A stretch of 33,516 nt of DNA from Candidatus Helarchaeota archaeon. GTDB lineage: Archaea; Asgardarchaeota; Lokiarchaeia; Helarchaeales; HEL-GB-A. This document shows positions 25,142-32,174 of the stretch, one piece after another. Under the pieces are notes generated by a model. The model made no database searches and was not told the origin of the DNA. It saw nothing but the letters and a program-made list of their open reading frames with translations. The stretch's first letter is position 1. Every line of letters begins with the position of its first letter. The stretch covers positions 1 through 33,516 of the forward strand of contig JAEOSY010000180.1 of assembly GCA_016840125.1 (NCBI GenBank), written 5' to 3'. Both the position numbers and the translations under genes were made by a program.

Positions 25142-25160
25142 AAGATCTATACTATACACA
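25142..25160 (+). repeat. 19-bp element, copy R4 (after full polB)
   Basis: AAGATCTATACTATACACA, exactly 31 bp beyond the polB stop. On the minus strand it gives GTGTATAGTATAGATCTT (M-Y-S-I-D-L), then LDKS and a stop, so only the radical SAM beginning is present. The TATAGTATA in it could also work as a promoter element for the MaoC pair. Confidence 0.7.
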
Positions 25161-25191
25161 GATGGTACTATCAAAAACGGGCAATTAAAGT

Positions 25192-28100
25192 TTATTTTCG
25201 ATTTAAAGTATATCTCATATCTTTCACCAATGACGGAGAACCGATCTGAGTCAAGCGCTTGTTTTTTACAAGCGGATTCTTGCCCCTCTTCGAGTCCATA
25301 AAAAGAAGCATGTTCTCAAACATACGTTCTAATAGTTCACGGTACGCCTTCCGGTCGTAGGGGCGATTTATTCGGTCAAGGAGCTGTGCAACAAGGACGC
25401 GCTCTTGGGGGCGTTTCGATTTGGCGTTGGTGATGATGTACTGCACCTTTTGCCCAGGTTGGAGTTCCATACCTAGACGTTTGCATTGCCAAGCCGCAAT
25501 CGCTTGCCGAGAGTGGTTCTTATATTCCTCAGGAAGGCGAGACAGCCGCATGGTGATGAGTAGGTCGGTGGGGTCCACATCCCATTGCATCACGCCTTCA
25601 ATGTACCGCCGTAAGATTTTATACGCTTTCGGGAGCCGCTTCTGAAATTGCCACCAGTCGTTCGCTTTCGCCAAGCACCCTAAAATTTCATCCTGTGCCT
25701 TTTTGATTAGGAGGGGGGTGTCATGTCGCCGTAACTCCAACCCACGTACCTTGATCTTACCGTTTCGAAAAACCCCATAGTAGTGGGTGAGCGCGCCCAC
25801 ATTCGGGGAGGCTTTCGTAGGGAGAAACACAACCCATTTGTAGATGCCCTTGTGTGCCATCTCGATATCGGTGGCATCCGTAACAGCGTCACAGAAGTTT
25901 TCATAGGTCTCATCCTCCGAGGATCCTTTTAACCAGAGGGAATCGACGATCCCATGAATGATTTCAAGGTTAAAGTCCTCTGAAATTTGAGCTGCTTCTA
26001 ATAAGATTTGCCGTGCCCAAGCAGTCACCGATTCGTGCGCTTCAATACGTCCAAAACGCGAGTTCCTGTATCCTGTATATCCGAAACAATTGTGGGAGAA
26101 GATACCCCCAGCTCCAGCTGCAAAACCAGGATACATATTTGCAACTTCAAAACAATAGACATATTCAGATTCTGAGGGGATTCGAATAATCTCGGTAACT
26201 CTAACGAAACCAAGGTGCCCATTAGTAAGATTTCTAATTTGATTGAGTTGTTTAAAATCAGCCTTCTCCAGTTTTTCCTCTTTTTTTAGAATTTGCTGAA
26301 TTTTAGTTTGAAAAACTTCTCTTGAAGTTCGTATTTTATCTGTAATCCGTGGATTTCTTGTAGTGCGAGTTTTTCGAGCGAGAGCAAGTAGCTTTGATTC
26401 TTCTACGGGTAAATCCTTTGCTGTAGCACGATCTCCACGTGCTTGTAATCTAGAGCGAATTTTCGTATCATCAACGTCTTTAATATAACCACAGTTTAGT
26501 AGAACAGATAGAGCATCTGTTCCAGAGAAATTTAACTCGTACATTGAATTAGCATTTTGGGGATTACTAATTTGGAGAGTAGCGTAAAGACCAATACGTG
26601 TTGCAAGATAACTTAATTCCTGGATAAATTCATAATTACTACTTACTACTTTCACTATTTTTCGGTTGGGATGAACGCTTCCGTCGCTCGCAATGATCCC
26701 TCCCAAAAATCCTAACACGGATTCTTCTGAACCATTGAGAATTAATGAAGGCACGTGCAGTTTTCCTTGGGCACTTGTAGGACCTACCCCGAAACCCTTT
26801 GTAAGGACTTGAAAGAGCGTCGATGCATTGATTTGTAGGGTAAACATCCTCGTATGGGGCTCTTTTCGTTTAGATATTTTAAGATCAAATCGCTCTAGTA
26901 CGAATTTCTCAAACCATTTGATTAAATCTGTATCAGCAGAGTTTACTGATAAACGTATGTATCGGGGGTGAGCGCTTCCATCACCAATGAAATAGCCAAT
27001 AAAGAAGCCTAAATCTCCATCAACGTCATAATCTGCAGGAAGCCAATGTATTTCTCCACCGCCTCGGCGTCCATATCCAATTTCTAAGCTTTTCCATTCT
27101 GAATGAGGGATTTTAAGAAGAGAAAAATAGCGGAGAGGAATATAATTATTGTAAAACCAATTTCTAAATGATTGTTCATAGTGATATCGCTTCATTAAAC
27201 TCCTTATTTCTCGTTTTTTTGCGATAATGTAGCGTGCAAGATCAGGTCCGCGAACGCGCCACCTATCCAAGTCATCCTCAGCAGAGATTTCTAAAAGTCG
27301 TGATAGAATATTGACATGAGTTTGGGGAGATATGTGAGGCATTTTTAGCAGGAAAGGAATAAAATCGCCGCTTTGAAGTTCAATTGCACTTTTTTGTGTT
27401 AGAACGCCATTGGAAAGAATATAACAGACATGATCACCAGTTACGGTAAACTCCCGCCCTGTTTCTAACTTAATTCGGTATAAATTGGGGGGACTTTTCA
27501 ATCGAAAAGCTTTTTTAAGAGGATTAAAAACTGCTTTCAAATTCTCATTGATGCCAACAACAGCAGTGTCTTCCAGATCTTCGTCATTAGATATTAAATC
27601 ATCAATAAAAGTCCCTATCTTGACGAGATTCAATCGCCCTGCTTTGTAGATCGGAAGGAGCGTATTTGGATCAAAACACGTTACAAGAATCCATTTCAGG
27701 GCTTTTTCCATGCTGGAGTAGCGTTCCTTGTCGGGTCCCTGCTTGGCGAGCTTCTTGTAGGCCTTTCGCTTCGTCAGAACGCGCTTCAGCGCCTGGGGAA
27801 CAAGACCTTTCCTTTTATTGCAGACGTTATACCCTAGACCCGGGACTTCAAGAGGGGAATCTTGACATGAACACAGCACCGTTTCAGGAGAGATATTGCG
27901 GGTAAGCATAATCGTGGGGTACATGGACGAAAAGTCGCACTCAGCCACATTTTCATAGAAGCCAACAATGGGGGAGTAGATAAACCCCCCTCGATCGCTG
28001 GCAAGTATTTCCTGTCCCGATTTAAAATATTCGGCGGTATTCGTCTTGCTTTGTGGAATTAAGATGCCCATCTGGTGGGCCTTATGAAATTGCATGGAGG

Positions 28101-29085
28101 TCATTGCCTGCCCAATCGTGATTCTAGAGACCTTTTGAAGTGGGGTGAGTGTTACCCGAGCAACTTCGATCATTCCGGGTAGTCCCTGAAAAGTGAAGGC
28201 GTGAGAGCCGCTTCCGGCATCAATATGGAGGCGTCCGCGGAGATAGAACTGGCGAGAGGGACGGTAGTATATGACGCCGTAGGAGAAGTAGGAGCCTGAT
28301 CCCTTGAATTCCCGAAGGCACTTGTGAAGAGGAAACCCATCGCGAGAGAGGGTGAGTTTGTTCAATAACCCATATTTTGAAGCCCGAGCAATCAGATACG
28401 GAAACATAAAGTTGTCTCCATTCGCGGTCTCAATTACATCGGGATCAAGTTGCTGGATAGTCTTATTCAACTCGAGAAGCATTTCATGTTCACTCGCATC
28501 TTCAAGGAGGATCTCCTCGCCATTGTGGATCCGGATCCAGTCCAGCGGATCTCGTTCCTGAGCTACCGCATAGTGTGTCTTGACGCCTATCGCGAGCTTC
28601 ACATGTCTCAGTTCGGGGGTTTTATATTGAACTGCATCTAGGCTATCGCGGAGTTCCAAAGCACTAATGCTTTCTCCAGAGGTATAATGGATTTTTGCCA
28701 TAGGAAAGAAGCCAGTCTCATACATCCACTTTTGAACGATGGGGAAGTCGACATTGCAAACTTCAGCCAGCTCTAGTTCATCAATGGCATGCCAAGTCTT
28801 TGAGAAGGCGGATAGCCGGTCACAAGTAACCCGCAAAACGGGATTGGTTTTATGCGACTGGATAGGATGAAGCCTCTGGACCAATTCTACCTCCGTCACA
28901 TTGGAATGGGATTCCAAAATTTTTTCCATCTCCGCGAACCCAACTCTCTTCGGAACAACATAAAATGTGGGGTTGTATTTGATTAACTTCCGTACAACTT
29001 TTGCGGGATGTTTCAACCACAATGCAATTCGATTCCCTTGCGGGTGCAGATCCAGCAACCAAGCGTCCACTTCAAGCGACTCCAA
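25192..29085 (-). CDS. polB: Family B DNA polymerase (PolB2-like) with an intein
   Basis: Extein residues are 1-469 and 1000-1297 (767 aa), interrupted by a 530-residue intein. Motif A is CDFSSMYPT with Asp384. Motif B is split by the intein (KALKWILVT / CFGYTGYRN). Motif C reads HGIVDSLW, with Asp1048 kept but the first Asp of the usual DTD replaced by Ile. The N-terminal exonuclease region keeps ANGDNFMFPYL, but the expected Exo I D-x-E is replaced by KLAIGVKTH, so proofreading is doubtful. Layout and motifs resemble the archaeal PolB2/bacterial PolB group rather than replicative PolB1/B3. It lies alone on the minus strand; its last about 185 codons are duplicated 2.5 kb downstream. A role in repair or translesion synthesis is inference. 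Confidence 0.9.
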   Translation of the reverse strand: MESLEVDAWLLDLHPQGNRIALWLKHPAKVVRKLIKYNPTFYVVPKRVGFAEMEKILESHSNVTEVELVQRLHPIQSHKTNPVLRVTCDRLSAFSKTWHAIDELELAEVCNVDFPIVQKWMYETGFFPMAKIHYTSGESISALELRDSLDAVQYKTPELRHVKLAIGVKTHYAVAQERDPLDWIRIHNGEEILLEDASEHEMLLELNKTIQQLDPDVIETANGDNFMFPYLIARASKYGLLNKLTLSRDGFPLHKCLREFKGSGSYFSYGVIYYRPSRQFYLRGRLHIDAGSGSHAFTFQGLPGMIEVARVTLTPLQKVSRITIGQAMTSMQFHKAHQMGILIPQSKTNTAEYFKSGQEILASDRGGFIYSPIVGFYENVAECDFSSMYPTIMLTRNISPETVLCSCQDSPLEVPGLGYNVCNKRKGLVPQALKRVLTKRKAYKKLAKQGPDKERYSSMEKALKWILVTCFDPNTLLPIYKAGRLNLVKIGTFIDDLISNDEDLEDTAVVGINENLKAVFNPLKKAFRLKSPPNLYRIKLETGREFTVTGDHVCYILSNGVLTQKSAIELQSGDFIPFLLKMPHISPQTHVNILSRLLEISAEDDLDRWRVRGPDLARYIIAKKREIRSLMKRYHYEQSFRNWFYNNYIPLRYFSLLKIPHSEWKSLEIGYGRRGGGEIHWLPADYDVDGDLGFFIGYFIGDGSAHPRYIRLSVNSADTDLIKWFEKFVLERFDLKISKRKEPHTRMFTLQINASTLFQVLTKGFGVGPTSAQGKLHVPSLILNGSEESVLGFLGGIIASDGSVHPNRKIVKVVSSNYEFIQELSYLATRIGLYATLQISNPQNANSMYELNFSGTDALSVLLNCGYIKDVDDTKIRSRLQARGDRATAKDLPVEESKLLALARKTRTTRNPRITDKIRTSREVFQTKIQQILKKEEKLEKADFKQLNQIRNLTNGHLGFVRVTEIIRIPSESEYVYCFEVANMYPGFAAGAGGIFSHNCFGYTGYRNSRFGRIEAHESVTAWARQILLEAAQISEDFNLEIIHGIVDSLWLKGSSEDETYENFCDAVTDATDIEMAHKGIYKWVVFLPTKASPNVGALTHYYGVFRNGKIKVRGLELRRHDTPLLIKKAQDEILGCLAKANDWWQFQKRLPKAYKILRRYIEGVMQWDVDPTDLLITMRLSRLPEEYKNHSRQAIAAWQCKRLGMELQPGQKVQYIITNAKSKRPQERVLVAQLLDRINRPYDRKAYRELLERMFENMLLFMDSKRGKNPLVKNKRLTQIGSPSLVKDMRYTLNRK
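26089..27678 (-). mobile_element. Intein with LAGLIDADG homing endonuclease inside polB
   Basis: The intein begins at Cys470 (CFDPNTLLPIYKAG) and ends with SHN at 997-999, followed by Cys1000 as the +1 residue, the standard Cys1 / His-Asn / Cys+1 splice set. Block B is TVTGDHVCY near 547-555. Two LAGLIDADG helices, FFIGYFIGDGSAHP (694-707) and FLGGIIASDGSVHP (793-806), keep both acidic residues, so the homing nuclease looks intact. Block F is YCFEVANMYPGFAAGAGGIFSHN-like. Insertion is in polymerase motif B, a site also used by Thermococcales polymerase inteins. The intein is visibly more AT-rich than the flanking polymerase sequence, as expected for a mobile element. Confidence 0.93.
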
Positions 29086-29105
29086 TTTTGATTTTTGATC
29101 TTAAA

Positions 29106-29149
29106 TTGCGCATTTTTTTGCTTTGCAGAAAGTAGCTAATTTGCGCATT
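29106..29149 (-). promoter_or_regulatory. Direct repeat TTGCGCATT upstream of polB
   Basis: TTGCGCATT occurs at 29106-29114 and 29141-29149, 21-64 bp before the polB start. A short palindrome AACCGT-CA-ACGGTT is further upstream at 29181-29194. Both are near where the promoter should be. Seen directly; a regulator-binding role is only a guess. Confidence 0.3.
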
Positions 29150-29309
29150 CTTTAATGTATGCGTCGACAGCCGTCCGTTTAACCGTCAACGGTTGGAGGA
29201 TAGAGAGATCCCTGAAAGTATTTTTTGTGGAGACTGATTTTACATGCTTTCCTTAGAAAATGTCTATGATACACGTAATTCGATAGAATAAAGAATAAAA
29301 AAAAGGGAT

Positions 29310-29867
29310 TTAAATTAGAATTTCTTGTACTATTAGACTGCGATTGTGTCCAAACGAAACTGCACTGTAACGCAGAGTTATCTCGGAAGCAGTAGTTGGT
29401 CCATCATACCCAGAACGCCAATTCACGGAAATATTATAGGTATTTGCGGGTAAGACACCCGTGGCGTATTCCATGGTCATTGATCCAACAATCGTCAATG
29501 GACCTGAAGCTGTTAATGCAAGTTGCTTCACCCGTAGTGTTTGACCATTTAAAGTGAAATTGAATTCGTATTTCGAATCGTCCGTGTGACCTGCTATAAG
29601 ATTATGAAGGTACTCCGTGTCAAAGCGGATTATCAGATATGAGTTTCCACTTGTCACTATAGAAAGAGAGGTATTTGGAACTGTTCTCCAATCAGTATTT
29701 GTTTCGTCTAGGTATGCATCACTATCCTCAAATAAAAATTTAGTCTGCCGGATTGTCCCCGATTGACCTGCTGCGTTTATTGGAAAGAGCATTGGTAATA
29801 AGAAATAACCTACAACTAAACCTGCGACTAATGAGATTATAATTCCCGCTGAGGTTACTTTACCCAT
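29310..29867 (-). CDS. Secreted or membrane-tethered beta-rich protein, 185 aa
   Basis: A hydrophobic N-terminal segment (GIIISLVAGLVVGYFLLPMLF, residues 8-28) acts as a signal anchor. The remaining about 150 residues are beta-rich with N-x-S/T sites (NTSLSIV, FNFTLNG, YNISVNW) and no cysteine, in a pattern typical of a single beta-sandwich outside the cell. No family recognised. It is followed by polB on the same strand after 224 bp and preceded by the P1 gene 156 bp away; I see no operon link. The ATG is preceded by GGGTG. Confidence 0.65.
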   Translation of the reverse strand: MGKVTSAGIIISLVAGLVVGYFLLPMLFPINAAGQSGTIRQTKFLFEDSDAYLDETNTDWRTVPNTSLSIVTSGNSYLIIRFDTEYLHNLIAGHTDDSKYEFNFTLNGQTLRVKQLALTASGPLTIVGSMTMEYATGVLPANTYNISVNWRSGYDGPTTASEITLRYSAVSFGHNRSLIVQEILI

Positions 29868-30010
29868 TCTTCTAACACCCTCAATTCAAATATTAAACAG
29901 TGAAAATAAATCCCTTTGTCAATCTATTTTAATATATCTATAAACTAGGTGAGATTACGCTCGGATTATTCTAGCAAGGCTTTTTTCCTTTAGAGGTAGA
30001 AGATCTTCCT

Positions 30011-30019
30011 AAAAAAAAA
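30011..30019 (-). terminator. T9 tract after the P1 gene
   Basis: A run of nine A on the plus strand gives T9 on the minus strand, 4 bp after the P1 stop codon, with a short AGGAAGATCTTCT near-palindrome beyond. Oligo-T tracts terminate archaeal transcription. Confidence 0.45.
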
Positions 30020-30023
30020 GAGA

Positions 30024-30311
30024 TTATTTGAATAAATTTTCTAAAATTCCCGGCTCGGGCTCTTCGATTGCTTGTTGAACAACTTGAATTTCGGTTATCT
30101 GTGGTACGGGTTTATTTACTGACGTGGCTGGCACAATGCTGGCACCTTTTAGTACCTCAGTGATGCTAATGCCCTCAAGAGAATGTAAAAGATTCTCGAT
30201 TTTTGCGGTATCTACTGTGATGTCAACGGATTCAAGTAGCGCACTTATCTTTTCACCTGTGATTTCTTCACCGATTTCATGCAATATAAGAGCTGCATAT
30301 ACCATTTCCAA
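30024..30311 (-). CDS. rpl12: Archaeal ribosomal stalk protein P1 (L12)
   Basis: P1 dimers bind the tail of P0 (L10) on the large subunit and recruit elongation factors. The start is TTG, supported by GGAGGT at 30319-30324 with 7 nt spacing and by the family N-terminus MEYIYAALLLH (here MEMVYAALILHEIGEEITGEKI). The dimerisation half is well conserved (VDITVDTAKIENLLHSLEGISITEVL). The hinge is shorter than usual and less Ala-rich. The acidic, hydrophobic C-terminal tail EEPEPGILENLFK keeps the factor-binding pattern (GLGALFG in other archaea). At 95 aa it is slightly short. It is not next to rpl10 or rpl1, the usual archaeal partners. Confidence 0.9.
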   Translation of the reverse strand: MEMVYAALILHEIGEEITGEKISALLESVDITVDTAKIENLLHSLEGISITEVLKGASIVPATSVNKPVPQITEIQVVQQAIEEPEPGILENLFK

Positions 30312-30403
30312 TTATATTACCTCCTTATTTTTGATTTGGGAAAAAAGTTTGCAGAGCGAGATGGGAGGGCGTCAAATCCCACATCATCTGAGGTTTTCTC
30401 AGA

Positions 30404-30781
30404 CTAGGTTACCATCTCACCTGCTTTTTCGATTTGTATTTTTTGGTTTGGATGCTTAGAATTGTATTCTCGATGGCAGTCCCAGCACCAGGTTACGCTA
30501 TTGGCCAACGTTTCGACTTTATGAGATAACCCATTGCATTTGGCGATTTGATGATGACGAGTTAAGAAATTTCCAGATTCTAGTTGATTGCGAGATCGAT
30601 GGCATCGTTGGCAAGTAAATTTGTCGCGATTAAAGGAAAAAAGCCGGATTTTTGATTGAATCAGCCTACAGCTTGGGCAGATAACGTAACCTATAACTTC
30701 TCGATTTGATTGCCTAAGTCGTTGGAATTCTTTTTTGAAACCTTTTATTTTCTTATTGCAATAGATGCACCTAAATAAATA
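30404..30781 (-). CDS. HNH-like zinc-binding ORF without a usable start codon
   Basis: On the minus strand an open frame of 125 codons has CIYCNKK, VICPSCRL, FTCQRCHRSRN, then TRHHQIAKCNGLSH and NSVTWCWDCHREYN. The last part follows the HNH endonuclease pattern (HH ... N ... C..CH), and the CxxC pairs would bind zinc. A perfect GGAGGTGAT box (30781-30789) stands at its head, yet there is no in-frame ATG, GTG or TTG before residue 80. The codon at the right place (30776-30778) is TTA, one base from TTG. Either the start has mutated, a base is missing, or an unusual start is used. It lies between tRNA-Lys and P1 on the same strand. Confidence 0.6.
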   Translation of the reverse strand, partial: YLFRCIYCNKKIKGFKKEFQRLRQSNREVIGYVICPSCRLIQSKIRLFSFNRDKFTCQRCHRSRNQLESGNFLTRHHQIAKCNGLSHKVETLANSVTWCWDCHREYNSKHPNQKIQIEKAGEMVT

Positions 30782-30833
30782 TCACCTCCAATTTTTTATG
30801 GTGCTTTGAAGGACGTTGAGTTGCCTTCAACGA

Positions 30834-30948
30834 TGGACCTGGAGGGAATTGAACCCCCGACCTAAGGGTTTCTCCATAGAGTAAGTTCAGGTTAAGAGAG
30901 CTCCTCTCTTAAAAGCCCTTCGCTCTCTCCTAGCTGTGCTACAGGTCC
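30834..30948 (-). tRNA. tRNA-Lys (UUU) with a 40-nt intron
   Basis: The acceptor GGACCTG pairs fully with CAGGTCC, discriminator A, no encoded CCA. The T-arm is GGGGG-TTCAATT-CCCTC. The D-arm is GCAC...GAGC with one A-A mismatch. The anticodon stem AAGGG/CCCTT encloses loop C-T-TTT-A-A, reading anticodon UUU. The intron (40 nt) sits between positions 37 and 38, the canonical archaeal place, and gives a 75-nt mature tRNA that matches archaeal tRNA-Lys consensus. A 9-bp inverted repeat (TTAAGAGAG / CTCTCTTAA, 30892-30912) covers part of the anticodon and the 5' splice site. Confidence 0.88.
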
Positions 30949-31015
30949 ACGAATTCAAAACAAAGTTCTAAAAACAAGCAAAAAGAAAAGTAGAGGGCGA
31001 AGAACACAAGACTTG

Positions 31016-31103
31016 ATGCTGGTGGGTCTCGAGAAATTGCCCGGTCTAGTAGTCCTTGGCTTGTCTGAAGTGGTACGGATCCTATGCTACCCATTGCATG
31101 ACA
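31016..31103 (+). ncRNA. Candidate structured RNA, H/ACA-like
   Basis: ATGC-T-GGTGGGT (31016-31027) can pair with ACCCATT-GCAT (31089-31099) to close a stem of 11 pairs with one bulged T. Two pairs are G-U, possible only if the plus strand is the RNA. ACA follows the stem after one base (31101-31103), where H/ACA guide RNAs carry their box. The 61-nt interior is GC-richer than its AT-rich surroundings, but I could not find a convincing upper stem or kink-turn, so the class is uncertain. Confidence 0.33.
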
Positions 31104-31296
31104 GCACTTTTCAGTATTCGTTTCACTTTAGACATCTCATAAACCAACATCTTGTATGTTTTATAAAGTTATAGTGTAAAAAATTTCATTCTATTTAAAC
31201 TAATCTCCTTTAGATTCGATCTTTATTGAAATTCCTTGTAAATATTCATGTAGAACTAGATATTTCTGAGGATAGAAAAATCAAAATTGAGAGTAG
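31104..31296. other. AT-rich intergenic sequence before the CarS stop
   Basis: Together with 30949-31015, this is the gene-free remainder between tRNA-Lys and carS. It is AT-rich with no ORF, tRNA or long repeat that I can find. Confidence 0.45.
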
Positions 31297-32064
31297 CTAC
31301 CAAGGAACATGCTTTTTTCCAATCACATAAGCGACTATGTTTCCGAGGACGGTCACGAGAGGAGTGAATATAGTGATAACTAGGATATAGTACCATGGCA
31401 GGGGAAAAAAGAGGTATGCAAACAAGTAAGCTACCAGGAGAAAATCGATCTGATCGAGGATAGGAAATACAGCACCGCGTTCCTTCCCAAATCGCCGTTT
31501 CAAGAATGATCCAAATAAGTCACCCAGACACGCACCGATAGCGAGTAGAGTTGTGCGAGCGAATATGTTAATAACAGGATCGTTGGAGACTAAAGAGATC
31601 GGAACAAGAAACACATTGAGAATTTCAGGATGGGTGATTAAAGCAAGTTCACTCCAATTAGCAGCAGGTAGGTCGGAGATTCCAACTTGAAGCGCCCAAT
31701 AAACGAGGAGGAATATATAACTCACCGTAGATCCGATGATTATGCCACCAATCAATCCTTTCCAAGTTTTGCCTTTCCCGAAAAGGCGGTGCCCATCAAT
31801 AAAATTTCGCCCTCCATCAATAGGACGCCCCTGACCACCCCAGACCCCTGTAAATGTCATTCCCGCATTGCCCAGAAAGGCTGGAATGGTCCCCAACATC
31901 CCGAGTCCTAGTATGATTAGATAATCATAGACCGACCAAAAAACCGCCATTAATACAAAGCAGAGGATGTTTATGATGATGATAATATACACAAACGTTT
32001 TAATCAGGCGTTTTTGTCCTGGATCCAGCGGTTGTTTTTTGGGATCGCTCTTTTCGTCGCTCAT
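31297..32064 (-). CDS. carS: CDP-archaeol synthase
   Basis: CarS transfers CTP to 2,3-di-O-geranylgeranylglyceryl phosphate to make CDP-archaeol, the branch point of archaeal polar lipid synthesis. The family hallmarks are present: RPIDGGRNFIDGHRLFGKGKTWKG in the middle, GACLGDLFGSFLKRRFGKERG, and PILDQIDFLLVA near the C-terminus. About five to six membrane spans; an about 25-residue polar N-terminal extension (SDEKSDPKKQPLDPGQKR) is longer than in many relatives. I chose the ATG at 32064; a TTG at 32073 would add three residues. It is preceded by the polytopic membrane-protein gene on the same strand, 110 bp away. Confidence 0.93.
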   Translation of the reverse strand: MSDEKSDPKKQPLDPGQKRLIKTFVYIIIIINILCFVLMAVFWSVYDYLIILGLGMLGTIPAFLGNAGMTFTGVWGGQGRPIDGGRNFIDGHRLFGKGKTWKGLIGGIIIGSTVSYIFLLVYWALQVGISDLPAANWSELALITHPEILNVFLVPISLVSNDPVINIFARTTLLAIGACLGDLFGSFLKRRFGKERGAVFPILDQIDFLLVAYLFAYLFFPLPWYYILVITIFTPLVTVLGNIVAYVIGKKHVPW

Positions 32065-32174
32065 TCTATTCAACTTTATAGAGGCTATAACAGGTAAATG
32101 GAAAGGTATTTGTTATTTTATGAGTTTTGGTAGGGTATTTTATGGGGATAAAAGTAGGAGACATTTAGTTTGGG

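Noticed and set aside
25107..25301. Small plus-strand frame across the polB 3' end and R4
   Set aside because: It overlaps conserved polB codons and the duplicated 3' region and has no domain; most likely chance.
27666..27905. Plus-strand frame inside polB near the intein boundary
   Set aside because: Antisense to conserved polymerase codons; no ribosome-binding site and no recognisable sequence.
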